5,062 bases of DNA, taken from assembly GCA_021805955.1 (NCBI GenBank), contig JAJZDO010000404.1, forward strand, positions 1-5,062, in the 5' to 3' direction. The translations under genes were made by a program, and so were the position numbers. This stretch comes from Acidobacteriota bacterium. Lineage in GTDB: Bacteria; Acidobacteriota; Terriglobia; Terriglobales; Acidobacteriaceae. Below are positions 1-4,312 of this stretch, piece by piece. Below the pieces are notes generated by a model. The model had not been told where the DNA came from, ran no database searches, and worked only from the letters and a program-made list of their open reading frames with translations. The stretch's first letter is position 1. Each line of letters begins with the position of its first letter.

Positions 1-71
1 ATGGCACCAAGAATCTTCCGAACCGCTCTCCACAGCCTCGAACCCGAAAAGGTCCCGTGTGTCGCGGTCAT
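1..71 (-). CDS. Possible 5' end of an unidentified minus-strand gene (partial)
   Basis: Read on the minus strand from an ATG at 71-69, the frame stays open to the window edge for 23 codons. It gives a plausible basic N-terminus beginning MTATHGTF and continuing through LWRAVRKILGA. A GGGGA run lies directly before the ATG, but at 1 nt spacing it is too close to be a convincing ribosome binding site. No family can be recognised from so few residues. If real, it would be transcribed divergently from the permease operon. The plus strand is also open here in frame 2 up to 259, so the coding strand of this edge is not settled. Confidence 0.2.
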   Translation of the reverse strand, partial: MTATHGTFSGSRLWRAVRKILGA

Positions 72-444
72 TCCCCGGATTGCGCTCAAATTTACATACT
101 TCGGTTCACGTCAGCCACATAGACGTTTTTGAAGCAAACACGTTATCCTGCTTGCAAATTGTTATTTCAGGTAAGCAGTCCCCAGTGATGAGCAGTCCCA
201 ATGTCCCAGCGCGCAGAGTTCATTCTATCCAGAACCGGAGAGTTTTGACTCAAAAATGACAGCCATGGCATATCTTAAAATCCTGTTGCTGCCGCCGCGC
301 AACACGCTCGGCCCCAAAGCACATCCTAAATAGCAGTCTGGACTTCCACTCTATAGGAGTGGCCCACAGAATGACGGCCTTTGCTCTATAACAATAGGAA
401 AATGCATCTCCCGGAGAAAATCGGCGAATGATAGAGTCATTGCA
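72..444. other. Leader / intergenic region with no supportable gene
   Basis: No open frame here has a recognisable product together with a good ribosome binding site. The plus frame open from the left edge to 259 gives a low-similarity Ser/Arg-rich translation without a good start. A 6-bp inverted repeat (CCACTC at 346-351, GAGTGG at 357-362, 5-nt loop) and a TATAAC hexamer at 387-392 lie upstream of the permease gene. They could be an operator and a -10 box, but no good -35 box sits at the right distance, so I do not call a promoter. The rest shows nothing I recognise. Confidence 0.5.
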
Positions 445-1278
445 ATGAATCAATTGGTCTTTTCGCTGGTCATCTTTGGCGGTTCTCTCTTTGCAGGACT
501 TCTCGGCTCGCTGACCGGATTGGGAGGGGGTGTGGTGTTGGTGCCCATGCTGGCCCTCCTGTTCAAAGTCGATCTGCATTACGCGATCGGCGCTTCCCTT
601 ATTTCCGTCATCGCCACCTCCTCCGGATCGGCCGCCGCCTATGTGCGGGAAGGCTATTCCAACATCCGCATTGGAATGTTTTTGGAGATCGCCACCACGA
701 TCGGCGCGATTGCCGGCGCATGGCTGGCGACGCGCACCCCGACGCGCGGCATCGCGATCGTCTTCGGAGTCGTGCTGCTCTACTCAGTTTATCTTTCCCT
801 CCATGGGCATGACGACCAGACCGTGCCGCGGAATACATGGTCGGACCGGCTGAAAATGAACGGCAAATTTCCCGGCCCGGACGGAAAAGATCAGCAATAC
901 GCTGTGAAGAACATCTCCGGCGGCTTCGCCACCATGTTTGGCGCGGGCACGCTTTCAGGGCTTTTAGGAATCGGCTCGGGGGCCGTGAAGGTGCTGGCGA
1001 TGGACCACATCATGCGCATTCCGTTTAAGGTCTCGACCACAACCAGCAACTTTATGATCGGCGTGACGGCGGCGGCCAGTGCCGGCATCTATCTGCGGCG
1101 CGGCTACATCGACCCAACTCTGGCGGCGCCGGTCATGATCGGGGTGCTGATCGGCTCCATGGTGGGGGCCAAGATTCTGGTCAAGTCCAAGGTCAAATCG
1201 CTTCGTTTGATATTTTCCGCCGTGATTTTCTTCCTTGCGGTGGAAATGATCTATAACGGCATCATAGGAAAGGTATAG
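445..1278 (+). CDS. TauE/SafE-family anion permease (sulfite exporter family)
   Basis: This is a 277-residue inner-membrane permease of the TauE/SafE (DUF81) family. Members move small sulfur-containing anions such as sulfite or sulfoacetate, but the substrate cannot be read from sequence. The family's internal duplication is clear: a glycine-rich helix GSLTGLGGGVVLVPML at residues 21-36 recurs as GTLSGLLGIGSGAVKVLAM at 168-186. About eight hydrophobic segments flank a polar loop at about 121-155 (HDDQTVPRN...PGPDGKDQQ). Length is normal for the family. The ATG at 445 places the first helix immediately at the N-terminus, as usual. Its ribosome binding site is weak (only AGAG at 434-437). The next gene starts 2 nt after the stop, so the two are surely co-transcribed. 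Confidence 0.9.
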   Translation: MNQLVFSLVIFGGSLFAGLLGSLTGLGGGVVLVPMLALLFKVDLHYAIGASLISVIATSSGSAAAYVREGYSNIRIGMFLEIATTIGAIAGAWLATRTPTRGIAIVFGVVLLYSVYLSLHGHDDQTVPRNTWSDRLKMNGKFPGPDGKDQQYAVKNISGGFATMFGAGTLSGLLGIGSGAVKVLAMDHIMRIPFKVSTTTSNFMIGVTAAASAGIYLRRGYIDPTLAAPVMIGVLIGSMVGAKILVKSKVKSLRLIFSAVIFFLAVEMIYNGIIGKV

Positions 1279-1280
1279 CC

Positions 1281-1655
1281 ATGCGGCAACCGAGCGATCA
1301 GCAAGTGGACATCATCATCGGCCAGGTGCTGCGCGGCGGCGTGCTGCTCTCATCCGCAGTCACTTTCATCGGGCTGGTGCTTTATCTCGCCCATCATTCG
1401 ACATCCATGCCGGACTATCGCACCTTTCATTCGATCAATGGGAAATTGCGTCATATTCGGGAACTGTTTCCCGATGCCTTCCATGGCAACCCATTGGCGA
1501 TCATCCAGGTGGGGATTCTGCTGCTGATCGCCACACCGGTGGCCCGCGTGGCTTTTCTGGTGGGCGCGTTCGCGCTGGAGCGGGACAAACTCTACGTCGC
1601 GGTCAGCGGACTGGTGCTGGCGGTGCTGCTGTATTCCATTATCTTCGCCAAGTAG
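1281..1655 (+). CDS. DUF1634 family small membrane protein
   Basis: This is a 124-residue protein with three predicted membrane helices at about 16-37, 72-98 and 104-122. It carries the features I associate with DUF1634: the LLLIATPVARV segment at 80-90, followed by a conserved ERDKLYV turn at 100-106. Function is unknown. DUF1634 genes commonly sit directly downstream of TauE/SafE permeases, as here. The start follows the permease stop by 2 nt, with a good Shine-Dalgarno (AGGAAAGG, 1266-1273, 7 nt from the ATG) buried in the end of the permease gene. The tight spacing suggests translational coupling, and the protein is probably an accessory subunit of the permease. That role is inferred from context only. 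Confidence 0.85.
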   Translation: MRQPSDQQVDIIIGQVLRGGVLLSSAVTFIGLVLYLAHHSTSMPDYRTFHSINGKLRHIRELFPDAFHGNPLAIIQVGILLLIATPVARVAFLVGAFALERDKLYVAVSGLVLAVLLYSIIFAK

Positions 1656-1689
1656 AAGGAAGGGTGTTCTGCGCTTGACGCAAAAGCTA

Positions 1690-1718
1690 CGCGCCCGCAC
1701 TGGGGATGTGCGAGCGCG
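1690..1718. terminator. Stem-loop between convergent genes, possible terminator
   Basis: Arms 1690-1700 and 1708-1718 pair over 10 of 11 positions (one C/A mismatch at 1695/1713) around a 7-nt loop. It lies between the stop of the DUF1634 gene and the stop of the minus-strand His-rich gene, where a bidirectional terminator is expected. On the minus strand a TTTT (1685-1682) follows the stem after 4 nt. On the plus strand there is no T-tract. An additional outer pair, GGAAGG at 1658-1663 with CCTTCC at 1727-1732, could extend the fold. Confidence 0.45.
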
Positions 1719-1748
1719 CGATGTGACCTTCCAGGTAAGTCGTGTCGT

Positions 1749-2120
1749 TTAGTGAGGTGTAGTCGGTGTTGCTCCGCCGGAACCGCTGTCGCCCGCGCTG
1801 CTTCCAGAAGCACCCGAGCCAGCCGCTCCCATCGAACCGTTCTTCTTGGAATGATGGTGGTGATGGTGGCCCTTTTTCTTGCCCATCGATCCCTGCATGT
1901 TCCCGGAACCCTGCGAGCCATTGCCCATGCTTCCATTCTGCATTCCGCCGGAGCCCTGCGCGCCGTTGCCCATGCCGCCGCCCGCAGTGGAGCCGCTGCC
2001 TTGCTGCATACCGCCGCCTGCCGACCCGCTTCCTGCAGTGCCGCCCTGCTGGCCCATCGCCATAACGCCCGACATTGCCAATGCTGCTGCAAAAGCCATA
2101 ATCGTTTTATTCGTCTTCAT
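1749..2120 (-). CDS. Secreted Gly/Ser/Met-rich low-complexity protein with a His6 run
   Basis: This is a 123-residue protein I cannot assign to a family. Residues 1-21 look like a Sec signal peptide (MKTNKT, hydrophobic AFAAALAMSGVMA), with likely cleavage after Ala21. The mature part is almost entirely Gly, Ser, Met, Asn, Gln and Ala. It has irregular repeats of the type GGGMGNG, SGGMQNGSMGNG and GNMQGSMG at about 36-80. A basic, metal-ligand-like block KKKGHHHHHHSKK follows at 81-93, then a Gly/Ser tail. The start is well supported by a GGAGGGA Shine-Dalgarno at 2131-2125, 4 nt from the ATG. The frame is genuine on this strand, since the signal peptide and start signal agree. Metal or polyanion binding in the periplasm or outside is a guess from composition. 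Confidence 0.75.
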   Translation of the reverse strand: MKTNKTIMAFAAALAMSGVMAMGQQGGTAGSGSAGGGMQQGSGSTAGGGMGNGAQGSGGMQNGSMGNGSQGSGNMQGSMGKKKGHHHHHHSKKNGSMGAAGSGASGSSAGDSGSGGATPTTPH

Positions 2121-2424
2121 GAATTCCCTCCGTACCTGTTGAATATCTACCGCGTTGGACCGTGCGAAGTTTCAATCCGGCAAGTCCGCCAATGGATCGT
2201 TGCCTGCTAGTTGAGACTACGTAAATAGATGCTTCCTTGACACTAGTAATAGGATGCAGTTTTCCCTTGCACCTTGGACCAGCGATCGCAACATTTCCGT
2301 TCGATACCGTCGCATCGCACAGGCAACCCTCGATCGGATCGCGACATCTCAATCCCGCTTTTCGCAGCGCGCCGGCGCTTGACTTATCCTCAAACTGGAA
2401 AGATCATGGTAGTTGCATTGGATA
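2121..2424. other. Divergent intergenic region between the His-rich gene and the fluoride locus
   Basis: This stretch separates two divergent transcription units and must hold both promoters. The right end contains the promoter assigned separately at 2379-2407. For the minus-strand gene, candidate boxes (TTGAAA and TAGATA when read on the minus strand) are 20 nt apart, too far for a confident call. Open frames here (minus 2352-2107 and plus 2237-2425) have no recognisable product and overlap regulatory sequence, so I treat the region as non-coding. Confidence 0.55.
2379..2407 (+). promoter_or_regulatory. Sigma70-like promoter of the fluoride riboswitch-crcB transcript
   Basis: A TTGACT -35 box (2379-2384, 5/6 to TTGACA) is followed after 17 nt by GATCAT (2402-2407, 4/6 to TATAAT). 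Transcription would begin around 2413-2416, about 10 nt before the first stem of the riboswitch aptamer. That is where a promoter is expected for a riboswitch-led message. The assignment rests on position and partial consensus only. Confidence 0.5.
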
Positions 2425-2481
2425 GGTGATGGAGTTCACCTAAACCGCTGTCCACCCTGTGCCGGACAGATGATGACTCCT
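2425..2481 (+). ncRNA. Fluoride riboswitch aptamer (crcB motif)
   Basis: All landmarks of the crcB-motif aptamer are present. P1 is GGTGA (2425-2429) with TCACC (2436-2440), closing the loop TGGAGT. The conserved AAACCGCT strand is at 2442-2449. P3 is CTGTCC (2448-2453) with GGACAG (2464-2469). The 3' conserved strand TGATGACTCCT is at 2471-2481. The loop sequence GGAGT (2431-2435) is exactly complementary to ACTCC (2476-2480), forming the pseudoknot that encloses the fluoride-magnesium site in this class. It lies upstream of crcB, the classic target, and should switch the channel gene on when fluoride is bound. Confidence 0.93.
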
Positions 2482-2490
2482 GGTAGCGAC

Positions 2491-2520
2491 GGCTGCCGCG
2501 GAGTTGTGTCTTCGGCAGCC
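2491..2520 (+). promoter_or_regulatory. Hairpin following the aptamer (part of the expression platform)
   Basis: GGCTGCCG (2491-2498) and CGGCAGCC (2513-2520) form a perfect 8-bp stem with a 14-nt loop. There is no T-tract directly after it, so it is not a simple terminator. The loop contains GGAGTTGT (2500-2507), repeating the GGAGT of the aptamer P1 loop. That octamer can pair with ATGACTCC (2473-2480) of the aptamer's 3' strand (six Watson-Crick and two G-U pairs). It may therefore compete with the aptamer pseudoknot. The stem is seen directly; its regulatory role is inferred. Confidence 0.5.
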
Positions 2521-2529
2521 TCATCGAAA

Positions 2530-2571
2530 ATCGAGCAGATGTACGAAATTTTTTCTGCTCACGATTTTTTT
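2530..2571 (+). terminator. Terminator-like hairpin with T-tract in the crcB leader
   Basis: ATCG (2530-2533) pairs with CGAT (2562-2565) and AGCAGA (2534-2539) with TCTGCT (2554-2559). This gives 10 bp with a 2-nt bulge (2560-2561) and a 14-nt loop. TTTTTT (2566-2571) follows the stem directly. The arrangement fits an intrinsic terminator just before the crcB ribosome binding site, the place for riboswitch-controlled attenuation. The stem is not GC-rich, the loop is large, and I see no obvious antiterminator strand in the aptamer, so control at translation remains possible. Confidence 0.5.
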
Positions 2572-2579
2572 GAGGAACC

Positions 2580-2585
2580 GGGAGG
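2580..2585 (+). promoter_or_regulatory. Ribosome binding site fixing the TTG start of crcB
   Basis: GGGAGG lies 9 nt upstream of the TTG at 2595. No ATG or GTG in the crcB frame lies between this site and the conserved N-terminal glycine motif, so the TTG is the start. Confidence 0.75.
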
Positions 2586-2594
2586 ACGACGCGC

Positions 2595-2972
2595 TTGCAA
2601 AAATATCTGTTGACCGGGATTGGCGGGTTCTTTGGCGCCATGGCCCGGCTTTGGGTCGATACCTACATTTCAGACCGGTTCGGCTCCCGGTTCCCCTACG
2701 GCACTTTCGCGATCAACATGACCGGTTGCTTTCTCATCGGCGTTTTGCTGACGATTTTGAATGAGCGTTTGAACGTCAATCCGGCGTGGCGGTATCTGCT
2801 GCCCATTGGCTTCGTCGGAGCATATACGACATTCTCATCCTTCGAGTTTGAAGCTTTTTCCGGTTACAGGAGTGGCGGCTGGCCCGTCCCCGTTCTTTAC
2901 GTAATGGCGAGCGTGCTGGTGGGCTTCGCCTGTGTATGGGCTGGGTCGGCAATTGGAAAGATGATGGCCTAG
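2595..2972 (+). CDS. crcB: Fluoride channel/exporter CrcB (Fluc)
   Basis: This is a 125-residue inner-membrane protein of the CrcB/Fluc family. These proteins form dual-topology dimers with two fluoride pores and release cytoplasmic fluoride. It has four predicted helices. The family motifs occur in order: GIGGFFGAMARL at 8-19, GTFAINMTGCFLIG at 36-49 with the pore Asn41, and GFVGAYTTFSSFEFE at 72-86. The last contains the two pore phenylalanines (Phe80, Phe83) and the Thr/Ser stretch near the central sodium site. Length is typical. Translation starts at TTG, which should keep basal expression low. The upstream fluoride riboswitch confirms the substrate independently. A DUF190 gene follows after 25 nt in the same direction, so the two probably share a transcript. 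Confidence 0.95.
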   Translation: MQKYLLTGIGGFFGAMARLWVDTYISDRFGSRFPYGTFAINMTGCFLIGVLLTILNERLNVNPAWRYLLPIGFVGAYTTFSSFEFEAFSGYRSGGWPVPVLYVMASVLVGFACVWAGSAIGKMMA

Positions 2973-2997
2973 CCGGCGGACAAGCAGGGGAATCCAT

Positions 2998-3696
2998 ATG
3001 CGAGATCGTGTTCCAGCAGTCAAGGTTTCCGTCTATATCTCCGACGGTGAGTCGCACCGGGGAATCCCGATCTCCGCGGCAATTTTGAATTTCCTGTTTT
3101 ACCGGGGAATTGCGAACGCAATCGCCACCAAAGGCTCCGCCGGTTTTGGAGCGGACCACAAATTGCGCTCCAGCAGTTCCGTCGAGCTTTCCGACCGACT
3201 GCCGGTCGTCATCCAATTTCTTGACGCCAAAGACAAAGTGGACAGCTTGATGGGCAAGCTGCGGGAACTGGCTGGCAATGGGACGATTGAAGTCCAGGAA
3301 ACGACCATTCTTCAACCCACAACTGCCTCCACGCAGGCCAGGCGCACCGCTGCCAAGCTGGCAGGTCCGGTTGCTTTAATGACGATTTATATAGGGGAGA
3401 GCGATCGCTGGAATGGAATGCCGCTGCATGAGGCGTTGGTGGACGCCTTTCGCTCCAACGATATCTCCGGAGTGACGGTCGCTCGCGGAACGATTGGCTA
3501 CGGCGTCAAGAGAGAAATCCATAAAGAGAAGGTCTTCCGTCTCTCCAGCGACCTGCCGATCGTGGTTTCTGTTGTCGAGCAGCGGGACAAGATCCAGCAG
3601 CTAGCACCGTTGCTGGACCAGATGATTGAACAAGGCCTGGTGGTGATTTCCGATGCGACTCTTGTCGCCTATTCCCATCGCGAGACTGCAGTTTAG
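2998..3696 (+). CDS. Tandem DUF190 protein (two DUF190 domains)
   Basis: This is a 232-residue soluble protein with two copies of the DUF190 domain, a family with a predicted PII-like (GlnB-type) ferredoxin fold and no settled function. Domain 1 (about 8-105) has ISDGESHRGIPISAAIL, KGSAGFGA and LSDRLPVVIQFLD. Domain 2 (about 127-225) has IGESDRWNGMPLHEALV, RGTIGYGV and LSSDLPIVVSVVE. An Ala/Thr/Arg-rich linker joins them at 106-124. Domain 2 keeps the usual W-x-G-x-PLHEAL signature, while domain 1 is divergent (RGIPISAAI). Most family members have one domain, so this is a duplication-fusion. An AGGGG Shine-Dalgarno (2986-2990) lies 7 nt from the ATG. The position after crcB under the riboswitch suggests a role in the fluoride response, perhaps sensing or regulating the channel. 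That is inference. Confidence 0.88.
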   Translation: MRDRVPAVKVSVYISDGESHRGIPISAAILNFLFYRGIANAIATKGSAGFGADHKLRSSSSVELSDRLPVVIQFLDAKDKVDSLMGKLRELAGNGTIEVQETTILQPTTASTQARRTAAKLAGPVALMTIYIGESDRWNGMPLHEALVDAFRSNDISGVTVARGTIGYGVKREIHKEKVFRLSSDLPIVVSVVEQRDKIQQLAPLLDQMIEQGLVVISDATLVAYSHRETAV

Positions 3697-3711
3697 AGCA
3701 AAACCGCAGTC
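3684..3711 (+). terminator. Stem-loop spanning the stop codon of the tandem DUF190 gene
   Basis: Arms 3684-3694 and 3701-3711 pair at 10 of 11 positions (A/C mismatch at 3690/3705), with a 6-nt loop containing the end of the TAG stop. No T-tract follows, so it is a weak terminator candidate. It could instead protect the 3' end of the crcB message or slow read-through into the downstream gene. Confidence 0.4.
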
Positions 3712-3731
3712 ACTGTAAGGCAACGAGAAAT

Positions 3732-3829
3732 TCGTCATTCTGAGCGCAGCGAAGAATCTTGGTATCGAGCATTGCTCTTTCTCGAAATGCGGAGGTCCTG
3801 AGGTCGCCGCGGCGACCTCAGGATGACGA
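3732..3829. repeat. Palindromic intergenic repeat element (REP/MITE-like)
   Basis: A 98-bp element is bounded by inverted ends, 3732-3744 (TCGTCATTCTGAG) and 3817-3829 (CTCAGGATGACGA), matching at 12 of 13 positions. The left part continues CGCAGCGAAGAATCTTGG, a sequence typical of high-copy intergenic repeats in several bacterial phyla including Acidobacteriota. The right part contains a perfect 28-bp palindrome at 3796-3823, centred between 3809 and 3810. That right arm can therefore fold on itself or pair with the left end. It has no coding capacity. It lies between the two DUF190 genes and probably inserted there. Confidence 0.75.
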
Positions 3830-3846
3830 CATCACCTTACGCCAGC

Positions 3847-3882
3847 TCTAATGTTGCACTAGACTCGAATGTTGCACTAGAC
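3847..3882. repeat. Two-copy 18-bp tandem repeat upstream of the second DUF190 gene
   Basis: The 15-mer AATGTTGCACTAGAC occurs at 3850-3864 and again at 3868-3882. The repeat unit is 18 bp with one mismatch (3849/3867) over 3847-3882. It ends 41 nt before the GTG start at 3924. It could be a pair of regulator-binding sites or a local slippage duplication. The TTGCAC and TAGACT hexamers inside are poor promoter boxes. Confidence 0.6.
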
Positions 3883-3909
3883 GGAGCGTCGTGCGCGCTC
3901 GCGCTACAC

Positions 3910-3916
3910 AAAGGAG
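3910..3916 (+). promoter_or_regulatory. Ribosome binding site fixing the start of the second DUF190 gene
   Basis: AAAGGAG sits 7 nt before the GTG at 3924. The frame is open further upstream to a GTG at 3891, but that start has no such signal and would add 11 Arg/Ala-rich residues outside the domain. Confidence 0.75.
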
Positions 3917-3923
3917 ATCGGCC

Positions 3924-4277
3924 GTGAAAACCGAATGGAAAGCGCAGGTGCTGCAGATATTTTTTGGCGAACGGGACAAGTGGAAGAACAAGCCTTTGCA
4001 TCAGGCGTTGATTGAGCGTTGCATTTCTCTGCAAATTGCCGGCGCCACGGTGTTTCGTGGAACGGAGGGATATGGCGCCAGTTCAACCGTTCATCGTTCC
4101 AGTCTATGGTCCTTTTCGCAGGACGCTCCCATGATGATGACGGTCGTCGATACTCCGGAAAAGATCGAACAACTGGTTCCCAAGCTGCGGGAGATGGTCT
4201 CTGAAGGTCTGATCGTCTGTTCCGCCGCGCAGGCAAGTCGCTACCTGCGGGATGCCGGGCCGGCCGCCGGCCGATAG
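3924..4277 (+). CDS. Single-domain DUF190 protein
   Basis: This is a 117-residue soluble protein consisting of one DUF190 domain (about 8-107). It shows FFGERDKWKNKPLHQALIE at 13-31, FRGTEGYGA at 44-52, SQDAPMMMTVVDTPEKIEQLVP at about 65-86 and EGLIV at 94-98. It resembles the second domain of the upstream tandem protein more than its first: the acidic-Arg/Lys-Trp and PLH signature and the G-x-x-GYG loop are shared. It is likely a paralogue from duplication. Translation starts at GTG. The 227-nt gap after the previous stop contains a palindromic repeat and a tandem repeat, so it may have its own promoter or have been separated from the crcB operon by insertion. The C-terminal tail is Ala/Gly/Pro-rich. 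Function is unknown, and a link to fluoride is inferred from position only. Confidence 0.87.
   Translation: MKTEWKAQVLQIFFGERDKWKNKPLHQALIERCISLQIAGATVFRGTEGYGASSTVHRSSLWSFSQDAPMMMTVVDTPEKIEQLVPKLREMVSEGLIVCSAAQASRYLRDAGPAAGR
4258..4272 (+). terminator. Short GC hairpin at the 3' end of the single DUF190 gene
   Basis: GGCCGG (4258-4263) and CCGGCC (4267-4272) form a 6-bp all-GC stem with a 3-nt loop, ending 2 nt before the TAG stop. There is no T-tract, so terminator function is doubtful. The hairpin also encodes the Ala/Gly/Pro tail of the protein. Confidence 0.25.
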
Positions 4278-4312
4278 CCCTCCACGCCATCCCGCTATAT
4301 TAGGATGGAGGC

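Noticed and set aside
2..259. Plus-strand open frame from the left edge to 259
   Set aside because: It is open for 86 codons, but the translation is Ser/Arg-rich with no recognisable motif, no good start or ribosome binding site and a codon pattern unlike the real genes. It could be a gene tail but cannot be supported.
250..579. Minus-strand 109-codon frame over the permease start
   Set aside because: It overlaps the conserved N-terminal region of the TauE gene and has a His/Gln/Arg-rich shadow composition.
1752..2210. Long plus-strand frames opposite the His-rich gene
   Set aside because: Cys/Arg/Ala- and Pro-rich translations are antisense artefacts of the Gly/Ser codons. The minus strand has the signal peptide and the SD.
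2282..2289. GCGATCGC octamer (HIP1-like)
   Set aside because: Single copy at this site; the highly iterated palindrome is a cyanobacterial trait and nothing else here suggests a cyanobacterium.
2107..2352. Minus-strand 81-codon frame in the divergent intergenic region
   Set aside because: It has no recognisable product, overlaps the start of the His-rich gene in another frame and covers the expected promoter region.
3733..3882. CRISPR array
   Set aside because: The repeats are only two tandem copies with 3 bp between the 15-mers, plus one palindromic element. There are no spacers and no cas genes.
4296..4301. TATATT as a -10 box for rfbH
   Set aside because: No -35-like hexamer lies 16-18 nt upstream, and it would leave almost no leader before the ATG at 4313.
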